From Lotus japonicus (taxonomy: Eukaryota; Streptophyta; Magnoliopsida; Fabales; Fabaceae): DNA of 64,000 nucleotides. A program made the translations under genes and the position numbers. The notes under the pieces are model-generated. The model saw only the letters and a program-made list of their open reading frames with translations, searched no databases and was not told where the DNA came from. Positions 54,524 to 64,000 of the stretch are shown piece after piece; position 1 is the stretch's first letter, and the number at the start of each line of letters is the position of its first letter. The stretch is from NCBI RefSeq assembly GCF_012489685.1, contig NC_080044.1, positions 20,254,369 to 20,318,368 of the forward strand, read 5' to 3'.

Positions 54524-54589
54524 GTTGTCCCTAACTATGATGTGATCACCAACATAATCAATGACGGGCTTGAATGCGGGCACGAATAG
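54524..54589 (+). pseudogene. Chitinase fragment 1
   Basis: Reads [20 protein letters not shown], then Glu and a stop. This is the conserved C-terminal part of family 19 (class I/II) chitinases (usually ...VITNIINGGLECG). Only 22 codons remain. The same motif recurs in the larger remnant at 61394-62035. Confidence 0.75.
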
Positions 54590-54641
54590 CAGTATAGGCG
54601 CATAGCAGTGACAGATGCAAGGGGGGACATGGCTATGTCAT

Positions 54642-54792
54642 GGTAATTGTTTTTCTCACCCCCTCTCATCTAGTTACACCCCTTTTAAGTGCGTTAACAT
54701 TGCACTTTCAAGTACGTGAACATCGTATTTTCAAGTGTGTATAAAAAGGGGAGGTAAAAGTAGATGAGAGGGGGGTGGGAAAAACAATTACC
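54642..54792. mobile_element. Second Mutator-type MITE (151 bp)
   Basis: Inverted ends GGTAATTGTTTTTCTCACCC and its near-complement, flanked by a perfect 9-bp duplication CTATGTCAT (54633-54641, 54793-54801). Different family from the MITE at 53931. Confidence 0.85.
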
Positions 54793-55116
54793 CTATGTCA
54801 TGGTCACTCCCAATTTATTGGTTTTATCAATTATGTGCACCACCCTAAGGGAGAACATGGCTATATTGGTCTGTTGTTTTTATTTGCAGTCATGTGAACT
54901 CACTTTCACTTAATTATTTCTCATAATTTTTATGTTATTTTAATTTTTTGATAAGGCTAAAGTGACTTTTTAGCGATATATAAGCTTCCTTTAAAATTTT
55001 CTATTTCTTCCACTTTCACATTTACCTTTGAAACTTATCGGAGTACAATCTTTTGATATGATGCTACTTCTTTTTTTGAACTCAAATAGCATGATATAAA
55101 TTAAACCGGAAAAGAT

Positions 55117-55526
55117 GTCAAAACATCAGAGTCTACAAATCGAACAGCGCAAGGCGGAACCTCCTCCACCTAGACAAACTCGCCATAGGTGGAAGCGTTC
55201 CGAGTTAAATAATCTGCCACGGAATTACCTGAGCATCTAGTAAAAGTAAAAATAACAGAATCAAAGTGCAAGTTAAGTCTATGACAATCATTGACAATAA
55301 TAGCCAAATAGTTTCTCCCTACTGCTCCTGTCCTCCAAGCCTTGAATAATTGAAGACAATCAATCTCGAAAATCACTTGACGGAAGCCCAAATCAATAGC
55401 AAGAGACATTGCCCAGCGGAGACATAAAGCTTCAGCAAGTAAAGGTGATAAAACATAGCAAGAAGATGCTACTTTTCTACTACATTTTGAGATGATACTA
55501 CTTATTTTTCTAATTTCTTTTGACAT
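55117..55526 (-). pseudogene. LINE-type RNase H fragment 1
   Basis: Reverse-strand frame with LLAEALCLRWAMSLAIDLGF, VIFEIDCLQLFKAW, HFDSVIFTFTRCSGNSVADY and LTRNA. This is the RVT_3 RNase H fold found at the end of plant LINE ORF2 and in related host genes. The catalytic region upstream is missing, and A-rich sequence follows at the 3' side (55070). A shorter second copy lies at 62368-62588. Confidence 0.75.
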
Positions 55527-56699
55527 TTTATTGCTGGTCTAATAAGGCGAGATATTATTTATTATATATTATACTCAATTTACCATAAAATATTGAGTAT
55601 ATGTTAAATTTGTCACACAAATTATCCAGTAGAAAATTAATTATTTTAGAAGACGTTGGACTCTAACTATTTTTTTTTTTGAAATCCGGAGTTGGTCTCT
55701 AACTAGGAAAGTTAATGCTAGAGCTTGAGAAGCTTCTGGGTCAAATGGATCTATAAAAGTCATCTTAACTTGGTCACCCAACTGAAAATTGAAGGAATTG
55801 TATTCTATGCCTTCTATTGATAAGTAAATGAGTATATATACACAAAGGTCCTAGTTAGTTAGGGAATGAAACTAGGCTAGATTACAGGTGTAATTACATT
55901 AAAATAAATTTTAAATGGTCGCACTTTGAAGGTGTGTTTCCATCGCACTCTTTAGATGTGTATCTATTACACACTTTTAGGTGTGTTACTCACACGCTCT
56001 AAAATGCGTTACTCGCGCACTTTACAGAGCGATGGTCACGCACGCACCTGCAAATGTGAGCGAAGGCCAACAAAAGACGGATGATGAACTAGATGCTAAA
56101 ACAGATAGAAGACAAAAACAGACAGAAGACAAGGTGACATTCATAACACATTAATTTACAAATAACTTTTAATGGGAAAATAATACCAACAAGATAAAGG
56201 GTATTATATCTTGGTCTTCCATTTTTTTTTTGTCATGAATCAGTTTTTGATGGATTTAACCGGTTCACAACCTTTTTTTACCGATTGTACCGATTTTTCA
56301 AAGGTCGGTAATTATAGGAGAAGATCGAAAAAACTAATTAAGGTGGATTCTGGCTGGTTGGATCCGGTTCAGACAACAATGACTTTAACTGAACACGTTT
56401 ATTTTCTAATCAATTCTTTTGCATGACTACAATTTCCAAATAATTGTTTCATTGCAACAAAACTGATTTCGTGAAACTATAGGTTTGTTGATACCTTCGT
56501 TTCTTATTAACAGTCCACTTTGAAGAACAAAAAAGTATTCCTATATGGCGAAAAATAATTAAATGATGTTTCAAAGTTAGAATTAAATGATGTTTTTCCA
56601 AGAAAAGCCCTTGCAGGAATAATAAATGACGAAAAATAAAATGCATTATGTTAATATGTGTGTTTCTTCTCTCTCTGACGAGTTATATATGAATGAAGG
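55527..56699. other. Intergenic, AT-rich
   Basis: No gene seen. 55915-56060 has a run of related blocks around GTGTGTT/CACACTTT/GCGCACTTT of unknown nature. It ends with GAAGG, the left target site of the solo LTR. Confidence 0.5.
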
Positions 56700-57422
56700 T
56701 GTAAGACCCAAATTTTTAAGTTTTGGATAAGGGAATAAAATACAAGAGTTTATTGGATGAAATAAATTTATGAAGGAAAAGGTTCAGGAAAAGTCCAAGG
56801 ATTGTATCAAAACCGATAAGAGTTATAGCACGACTAACATTCGCCTAATCTTAAGTCGAAGACCCTAGTGAATAGTTAATTTATACTTTAGGACACGATG
56901 GAAACTAATTCCAAAAATCTTCAGAGAAATATTAGAATTTCTCTTATTCGTCTATAAACAAGTATTTCGACGCGAAACCCTGGAACGTACGAACGTCAAA
57001 TTCCAATTCTCGGAAGTTTTCCGAAACGGAATCCCTGATAGTTCGAGAAACCTAAGATCGACGGACGATGAAGACTTTTTCTATTCGGAGCTTCAAATGA
57101 AGATTCCACCCGCGTTCGCCTATTTCTCTCGTTATTTCTAATCTTTCTTCAGAAGGAAGTTTTCTCTTCCGACATCCACTGCAAAAAGTAACTTATCGGG
57201 TAAAATAGTTTTACACCGATTTTGCATTAGTCACCTAAAATACAAGGAAACCTCTGTTGAGTTTTGGAATTCTGTCACCAAAACCTATCTTAGAACTCAC
57301 GGAGAATGAAGCCGGAAAAATAGGAATCACTCTTATATTTTTATTTTAACTCTATGAGTTAAATCCTCCGGTGTCTAAACTAATCTGTACCGGTTTACAA
57401 AATATCTTCTCAAAATATCTCC

Positions 57423-57665
57423 CTAAAATATCTATTCGTTCTTATCCAGTCTTTGATAAATATCTATTCATTCTTATCCAATCTTTGATAAATATCTATT
57501 CATTCTTATCCAATCTTTGATAAATATCTATTCGTTCTTATCCAATCTTTGATTAATATCTATTCGTTCTTATCCAATCTTTGATAAATATCTATTCGTT
57601 CTTATCCAATTTCTGATAAATATCTATTCAACCTTATCCGATCCTTGATAAATATCTACTCATCA
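57423..57665. repeat. 32-bp tandem repeat in the solo LTR U3
   Basis: About seven copies of a 32-bp unit built on ATCTATTCATTCTTATCC and AATCTTTGAT, decaying to the right. Absent from the 3' LTR at 7513. It lies ~150-380 bp before the TATA box. Confidence 0.8.
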
Positions 57666-57796
57666 TTATCTAATCTCTACAAAATATCTTTACAAAATAT
57701 CTTTACCAAAATATCTTCTCAAAAATATCTATCCATCCTTATCCATCCACCAATGCATCCTTATCCAAACTTTGTAAAATATCTCCATTTCCTTCA

Positions 57797-57806
57797 CTAT
57801 ATATAG
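57797..57806 (+). promoter_or_regulatory. TATA box of the solo LTR
   Basis: CTATATATAG within CACTATATATAGG, the counterpart of 8219-8227. Confidence 0.6.
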
Positions 57807-59456
57807 GTTATAAGCTAGAAAATGAAAATTTTGCAAAACTCACCCATTTCTTTCCCCAAAACCGCGGCCAAGAGAGGAGAAGAGGAGGAAGTTGATCTTC
57901 GCGAATTCTTGCCCGTTTGCTTCACCGATCGTTGCTAATCGAAGACCTTGAGGTAGGTAAACTATATCTCTCTTCTGATCGTCGTTTCTGTCGACTTCTC
58001 CTAAGTCTTTATGTGTCCAAAGTTTTGAGGTTTTTGGAAAATTGTCCAAATAGCTTGATTTCTTTGTCTAAACATCTTCCCTACGTGCTCAGGAGCACTT
58101 CTGTCGGATTAGTTTTTTCGTAATGTCGCCGGAATTCCGCCGGAATCAATTCTACCTCAAATACCCATTTTGGGGCAAAGTCTCAATCTTTTAGCTGAAA
58201 TCTATCGACTTGGCTTAGTGCTAGTAGGATTAATCATCATAAACGTCGTTATTGACATCCCCATCCAATTTGTTTTTCAAAAATCCAGTTTTGAAATTCT
58301 GAGTTTAAAATAATGACCAAACTACCCCTATGTCAGTTTTCGATCTGAAAATTTTTCTGAGCTTAGATCCGCCTTAGTTACGACTTATGATAACCTAGGA
58401 ACCAAGTTTGATCGAAGAAAAATCGACCCTCCCAATTAGGAAAAGTGGCCGAGAGCTATACCAAGGGGGGGAGGAAATCCGACTTTTTCAAAAACTTGTC
58501 CTAACGCGTTAGATTGTCGTACCACGGAGTTGTAGTGTTCCGTGTGACCCTAGGACTTATTGTTTGCTGAGTTTCTGACTCATTGTGATTGATTTCTGTG
58601 AAATTGCTTTAAGGTTCGTTTGAGGAATTCGGAGGACTTGAGGAGGAAGATCGTGAAGGAAAGACCAAGGAGCGAGCTGGAAAATCAACAGGTGAGGGCT
58701 ACTCTTTGAATTACTAGATAATGCTTTAGGTGTCGACGAATTCGACTTGATTTATGTGTTATGCACTTAATTGCTAATTGTCTGAAATGATTTCTGAGGC
58801 TTCGGCCGATCTTGTTGAGTACTTGATGTCATGATATTGTGTGCTAAATGATTCACATGTTATGTGCTAAATGGTTAATCTAGGATGTGTTGGAATATGC
58901 TGTTAATGCTTATTGATTGAGCTGATTTATTTATGTTACTCCACTTATATCTGTTATGCTTCAGAGTGAGGATAACGGGCATGTCATGCCGATTTTATTT
59001 TGAGATTTTGGGAAAGTTTGATGGGACGGACCGAGGTTCGTACCCTATTATTGTTTTATGGATCGAGACCTTCTCAAAGGAAAATTGAGTTTGAAAATGT
59101 TATTGGAAAAAACCCCATTTGAATTCACGTAAGAACTTGGGTTGTTCTGTCTAAGGCAAGAAGGGCTTTTAATGAGGCATTGTGCCCGGCCAGCTTACCT
59201 GGGAACTTCTCGAGCCATTACTTGGGTGATGATGGACCTTTTGTTTTGATACCTTCTCCAGGGAATCATTGGAATTATGGGATCTTTGAAACTAATAGGA
59301 TTAGAGACGCAACTTAAACAATTTCATAATGAATCTCCATAATGTATTAAACAACCTCAAAACCCTTAATATAATGATAAAAGACTCAGACAATAGTTTA
59401 GGGCTTGAACATAAGTGTTTTGAAAATGAGAAGTGTCGGCAAATCCAAGATTAGGA

Positions 59457-59630
59457 GAAACTCATAAGTTTCCAAGTACATTCGTACTCTTTCGCTCGAT
59501 GAGCAGTTTATTGTTTGGCTATCTAAAGTTTAGCCGGAGACTATAAGTTTCCAAGTACTTCGGTACCTTTTCGCTCGATGAGCAGTTTATTGATTGGCTA
59601 TCTAAAGTTTAGCCGGGAACCATGAGTTCC
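59457..59630 (+). repeat. Hairpin-rich repeats in the solo LTR
   Basis: At the place where the other subfamily has its six hairpins, this LTR has GAAACT-CATA-AGTTTC (59457-59472), a weaker variant near 59537, and GGAAC-CATGA-GTTCC (59616-59630). The hairpin GGCTA...TAGCC occurs twice between them (59516-59534, 59597-59615). Confidence 0.55.
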
Positions 59631-60313
59631 AAAGTACATTCTTCTTCTTTTTGATTAATTCATTTTGTCGCAGAATCGACATTTGCCTTAGGGTAGGCTT
59701 TTTAGAGACGATAAGTTAGCTAGAACACGTGACGACGTGTCGAGTGAGGTCGGAGACGTTGTTTGGCTAATCACTTGCATTCATGCACTCATTTTGAGGT
59801 TAATACACGGCGTGATACCGGACCTCGGTGGATTCCAAAATGGTCATAAGACCCGGATTTCCATATTTAGGACACTACGGTGGTCCTCAGTAGCAGACGG
59901 AATGGCAGACCTACGGGTTCACTGCTGATCTGACTACTTTTGTGTGGTGTAAGAGGCGCCCGAGCGGAATGGTCCCACTTTGGCCGGTGTTAGGGCTGAC
60001 TCGATGGTGTCCATCCTTCTTCCGGAATGCATTTTGTTACCCAGCATTGCATTTCATGCAACATACATGCTGACTTAGTTGCTGAGTGTGATTGGTACCT
60101 GTTTATCCTATTTGAGGCATGCTAATTGTTATTATGATCTTTATATTCATTGTGATATATGCAACCCTAGGATGTTATCCCTAAACGTATAAGCCTGAGA
60201 GGCTAAATAATTATTACCCTATATATCTGGTTTTATTATTTATATAATTCTTTGGAGTTGACCCTCGCGTCTTCTGTGTGTGTTTGGGCGGACTACGCCA
60301 TTGTCAGTTGAGT

Positions 60314-60760
60314 ATGGCGGACTGGTACGAGACGGTCGTCCCTTCGGGGGGGACCAGGTTTGAGATGTTGGACCAAGACACCCCAAGCTCATGGGTGGTC
60401 GACCCCGCCGGCCACCGAGCTATCTATTCAGGGCGAATAATGGAGGATCGCATTGACCGGATGCCAAGCCTGACGCACGGAGTCTGGAGGCACTACACTA
60501 TCAGCTTCAACTTGCCACCGGGTGTACACTGCGGACCTGGACTGGGAGTGCCACCACCACCGTCGCCTTCGGACGACGAGTACCCCTCGGAGGAGGTGCC
60601 TGTGGGAGGGACTTCTTCAGGCACTAGTTCACCCACTGTCGCGGCTGCTATAGACTTGGGATCGGGTGCAGAACCCGCTCGACCAGCTGTGGAGACCGAT
60701 GCAGTCATCGACATAGTCGTCTTGGATTTTGATTCAGACGACGATCTTGGGGATGCATAG
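60314..60760 (+). CDS. LTR-resident ORF, 148 aa, intact in the diverged solo LTR
   Basis: Starts MADWYETVVPSGG and keeps the motif order: PSSWVVDPAGHRA, IYSGRIMEDRID, SFNLPPGVHCGPG, proline run, acidic DDEYPSEE, variable linker, and C-terminal VIDIVVLDFDSDDD. It is shorter by indels that preserve frame. By eye, in the first ~45 codons about 15 differ silently and about 12 change the residue from the 11 kb copy; in SFNLPPGVHCGPG all three changes are silent. A stop upstream shows that translation must start near this ATG. Function unknown. Confidence 0.65.
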   Translation: MADWYETVVPSGGTRFEMLDQDTPSSWVVDPAGHRAIYSGRIMEDRIDRMPSLTHGVWRHYTISFNLPPGVHCGPGLGVPPPPSPSDDEYPSEEVPVGGTSSGTSSPTVAAAIDLGSGAEPARPAVETDAVIDIVVLDFDSDDDLGDA

Positions 60761-61393
60761 TTGGGATTAGTGTAGGAGTAGCGTCTTGGCTCTGATGTTC
60801 AGTCTTTCGTTTTGGGCAGGGTAGGTCCCCGACCTTTAGCTTTTCTTGTGGTTCTCTTTACGAAAATCACAGAGAGTTGGTTGGACTAGGGGGTCTTGTT
60901 TTAGGCCATCTGGGCTGACTTATTCTCATTTTGAGGGTTTGTGTTGCAGACACTTAACCTTTTCTTTTGAAATGTACCTTTTGCCTTCGGGCGTTGCTCT
61001 CTTTTGCTGTCCGTCACTAGAGGTTTACTCGTGACGTGGTTTACTACTTACAGCGGGGGCTGTAATTATTATTGTATATTAGTTCTGTTATCTTCTGTTG
61101 TCAGGTTCTATTTCTTTCAGATTTAATTTTGTATTATCGAAAAAAAAAAATATTCACGTTTTTCCGCTTAAACTTTCTTTTCGGTTACTAAAGTGACGCC
61201 ACCGAATTCGGGGTGTTACAGAAAGTAGTAATTATTTTGGTTTACATAATAAGATATTTCATAGTCAGTCACAAGTTTGATTTTGTACAAGAAGTTCTAG
61301 TTTTATTATTTGTTTTTTAGGCAAAACCAAAAGGTATGAATTAATTGGTGAAATCACTTAATTATGAATCAATTATATTAATGTTTTGAGCAG

Positions 61394-62035
61394 GAGGGTG
61401 GTCATCTGCTCCAGATGGTCCATACGCGTGGGGATATTGCTTTGTTAACGAACTCAGTAACCCTGGAGACTATTGCACGTCCAGAGATTGGCCATGTGCT
61501 CCTGGTAAAAAGTACTATGGAGAGGATCGGACCAATTCAACTCACTCAGTAAGTCCCTTCTTTCATCATGAAACTTAATTGAATGCACAAAAAGTATCAA
61601 CTATATAATTAGTGATATGAGTAATGAATATGGCTATTGACACTAATGGAACCTTTTATAACACCAATTACAATTATGGTCAAGCGAGTAACGCAATTGG
61701 TGAAGATTTGATAAACAATCCGGATCTAGTATCTACAAACCCGATCGTGTCCTTCAAGACAACCATATGGCTTTGGATAACTCGAGAGGCAAACAAGCCA
61801 TCACGCCACTATGTGATTACTGGGGAAATGGAGGCCATTTGGTGATGACTGGTCAGCATGGCGAGTCCCTAGGTACAACGTGATCACCAACATAATCAAC
61901 GACGAGATTGAATGCGGGCACGGGTGGGATCGTCATGTCCAAAGTCGTATTGGGTTTTACCGAAGGTACTGCCAGATATTAGGAGTGAGCCCTGGAGATA
62001 ACTTGGACTGCAACAACCAAAGGCCATTTGCTTGA
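61394..62035 (+). pseudogene. Class I/II chitinase remnant (exons 2 and 3)
   Basis: Family 19 glycosyl hydrolases cut chitin in defence. Exon 2 (61394-61549) follows a TTTTGAGCAG acceptor: [20 protein letters not shown], then [19 protein letters not shown], then a frame disruption near 61525 before the GPIQLTH equivalent, and a CTCA|GTAAGT donor. Exon 3 (~61664-62035) has [20 protein letters not shown], an extra G near 61822, then [27 protein letters not shown] and a stop at 62033. Exon 1 with signal peptide, chitin-binding domain and the first catalytic Glu is absent. The 4.5 kb solo LTR ends 170 bp upstream, perhaps in the former intron 1. Confidence 0.85.
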
Positions 62036-62367
62036 TGGTGTTAATGTATTGCAAATAATAAAGGGGATTACAATGATCCTAAGTGTAACACGGATCTTCT
62101 TGCTAAAGAAGGTAGATCCTGCTTATCTAGTTTAAATAAAATAATTCAGCATGTTTGAATTTTAGTTAAACTCAATATTTATCCTTGATCTCACGAAAAT
62201 GATATTTTAAACAAAAGAACTCATGCACAAAATATTACACATAAACATTAGGGGTGTACAAAATATGTTCTTGTCTTTTGACCCGTTCTACCCGAAGTCC
62301 ATTCAACCTGCACCTCATCGAGTGTCTTTGGGTATATGGACGAGTTCGGGTTTAAAAATTTGGTATA
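62036..62367. other. Sequence between chitinase and LINE remnants
   Basis: No gene seen; AT-rich, presumably old 3' flank of the chitinase gene. Confidence 0.4.
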
Positions 62368-62588
62368 GTCAAAACATTAGAGTCTACAAATCGAACAGCG
62401 CAAGGCATAACCTCCTCCATCCAGACAGACTCGCCATAGGTGGACGCGTTCCGAGCTAAATAATCTGCCACGAAATTACCTGAGCATCTAGTAAAAGTAA
62501 AAATAACAGAATCAAAGTGCAAGCTAAGTCTACGGCAATCATTGACAATAATAGCCAAATAGTTTCTCCATGCTGCTCCTGTCCTCCA
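62368..62588 (-). pseudogene. LINE-type RNase H fragment 2, cut by a Tekay LTR
   Basis: Near-identical to 55123-55330 (AIIVNDCRRLSLHFDSVIFT, RCSGNFVADYLARNASTYGE). The match breaks at CTCCTGTCCTCCA, where the LTR starts at 62589, so the LTR insertion interrupted this copy. CTCCA would be the target site. Confidence 0.75.
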
Positions 62589-64000
62589 TGTAACACCCCG
62601 ATTTCGGTGGCGTCACTTTAGTAACCAAAATAAACTTAATGCGGAAAAACGTGAATATTTTTTTTTATAATAATAACTAAGACAAGACGGAATTAAATAA
62701 AACCCAACAATAACAAAAATCAGAACTAATATACAATATATAAACAGCCCCCGCTGTAGTAGCAACCTCGTCACGAGTAACCTCCAGTGACGGAAAGAAA
62801 AGGGCAACGCCCGTAGGCGATATATACAAACCAAATGAAAAGGTGAAGTGCCCGCAACACTATCCCTCAAAACTGAGAATCAGCTGACCCAATGGCCTGA
62901 AAATAAGACTTCCTAAGTCCAACCAACTCTCTGTGATTCCCGTAAGGAAACCACACAAAAAGCTATAGGCGGATCTACCCTGTCCCCTAAGTAACAAGTG
63001 AAGCAAGACTGTCAGAGCTAAAACTCTACTCCTACACTAATCCTAACTCGAGGAGCTCATACCAACACTCAAAACTATGTGCTAGCATGATCGTCGTCTG
63101 AATCAGAATCCAGAACGACCAAGTCTACTAACCCTATCCGTCCTCCCCTCGCAACCGCAGTGCGCTCCGATGCTGGACTCACAGGCTTAGGGCCCGAACC
63201 CTGATCATCGATGATCGCAACGGTGGGTGCACTAGACCCTGCCGAAGGCACTCCCACTGGAATCTCCTCTGAGGGATCCTCCTCGTCTGAAGACAATGGT
63301 GGTGGTGGTGGTCCTCCAAGTCCTGGTCCACAGTGAACGCCCGGTGGCAAGTTGAAGTTGATAGAGCATCGCCTCAACACTCCTGACCTCAGAAGTCCTC
63401 CGCTATCCACGTGATCCTCCATGATGCACCCCGAATACGTCGCTCGATGGCTCGCGGGGTCAACCACCCACGACCCGGGGTCGTCCTGATCGATCATCTC
63501 ATACCTAATCCCCCCCGAAGGGTGGACCATGGTGAACCAATCCGCAATATTCATCTGACAAAAGGCGTTGTCCGCCAAAACACACACAGAAGACGCGAGG
63601 GTCAACTCTAAAGAACTATGTAGATAATAAACCCAATAGGTACAAATAATAAATAGCCACTTAGGCTTATAACTAGAGATGTCATTCCTAGGGTTGCATG
63701 TTCCATATCGAACGTAAATGACAACAATAACAAATAGCATGTTCCAAATAGGATTGACAAATAACAATCACACTCGACAACTAAATTAGTATGTATGTTG
63801 CATGATATGCAATGCAGGTTAACCCAGTCAACCAATATGCATTCCGGAACGGATGGACATCATCGGATCAGCCCTAACACCAGCCACGGTGGGACCATTT
63901 CGGCCCGTGATGCCTCTTACTCCAACATCATCATGTAGTCAGATCAGCATAAAACCCGAAGGCCTGCCATTTCGGTCTGCTACTAAGAGTCACCTAGCAG
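62589..64000 (-). mobile_element. Reverse-strand Tekay LTR, runs off the window
   Basis: Begins TGTAACACCCCGATTTCGG, the reverse complement of the family's LTR end. It holds an LTR ORF (63075-63554). The rest of the element, if any, lies beyond 64000. Confidence 0.9.
63075..63554 (-). CDS. LTR-resident ORF, 159 aa, reverse-strand copy
   Basis: Starts MNIADWFTMVHPSGG directly after TTTTGTCAG and ends VVLDSDSDDDHAST. Intact. The N-terminal block, SFNLPP-equivalent NFNLPPGVHCGPG, proline run, acidic stretch and C-terminal motif are all retained. It differs from the 10571 copy at more positions than the 1891 copy does (for example CIMEDHVDSGG, LRSGVLRRC). Function unknown. Confidence 0.62.
   Translation of the reverse strand: MNIADWFTMVHPSGGIRYEMIDQDDPGSWVVDPASHRATYSGCIMEDHVDSGGLLRSGVLRRCSINFNLPPGVHCGPGLGGPPPPPLSSDEEDPSEEIPVGVPSAGSSAPTVAIIDDQGSGPKPVSPASERTAVARGGRIGLVDLVVLDSDSDDDHAST

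Larger units (their letters stand above)
56700..61220 (+). mobile_element. Solo LTR, diverged Tekay relative (4,521 bp)
   Basis: TGTAAGACCC...GTGTTACA, alignable along its length to the 3' LTR 7513-11542, with many differences and indels. Flanks GAAGG (56695-56699) and GAAAG (61221-61225) fit a 5-bp duplication with one change. No primer site or internal region. It carries a TATA box (~57800), splice-like sites and an intact LTR ORF (60314-60760), but not the six-hairpin array. Confidence 0.88.

Noticed and set aside
54524..62035. Functional chitinase gene
   Set aside because: Signal peptide, chitin-binding domain and first catalytic Glu are missing; two frame disruptions.

Overview
This 64 kb window is plant nuclear DNA, almost wholly nested LTR retrotransposons. 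It looks like a eudicot, probably a legume: the SIRE-type Copia elements, the Tat-type elements with tRNA-Lys primer sites and the class I chitinase remnants fit Fabaceae, but the species is inference. I found no intact host gene, tRNA, rRNA or CRISPR array.

Layout. (1) 1-11542: Tekay-type (chromovirus) Gypsy elements with about 4 kb LTRs. A stray LTR end (1-513) abuts a 5'-truncated LTR, then a gag-pol with few lesions and a complete 4,030 bp 3' LTR. (2) 11543-17376: 3' half of a Tat-lineage element (TatA) that the Tekay element entered, with antisense genes between pol and the LTR. (3) 17577-18455: solo Copia LTR with perfect 5 bp target duplication. (4) 19334-53252: a second Tat element (TatB), bounded by AGTCT duplications and swollen to 33.9 kb by three insertions: a reverse-strand SIRE Copia (20445-37399), a second SIRE inside the first one's pol (26538-31381), and a young Athila-like element with apparently identical LTRs (42683-49807). 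(5) 53258-56699: host DNA with three MITEs and scraps of chitinase and LINE RNase H. (6) 56700-61220: diverged 4.5 kb solo LTR of the Tekay family. (7) 61394-62588: broken chitinase gene and a second LINE scrap, cut by a reverse-strand Tekay LTR running off the window.

Most unusual is the Tekay LTR. Every copy that reaches that far carries an open frame of about 150-160 codons inside the LTR. It is intact in four copies, including the diverged solo LTR, where the differences are skewed to silent sites and the C-terminal acidic motif is kept. A TATA box and splice-like sites, shared by the two complete LTRs, would put the ATG at or within a few bases of a 3' splice site, so one LTR could be a self-contained gene. 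The inferred intron of the main subfamily holds six hairpins at 36-37 bp spacing whose stems change in compensating pairs.

Other notable systems: antisense genes with their own TATA boxes in both Tat elements (one with an in-phase 79 bp intron) and in the SIRE element; an Athila-like Gag-protease carrying a second, diverged Gag core at its C-terminus; and four paired CG-rich palindromes in each Athila-like LTR.
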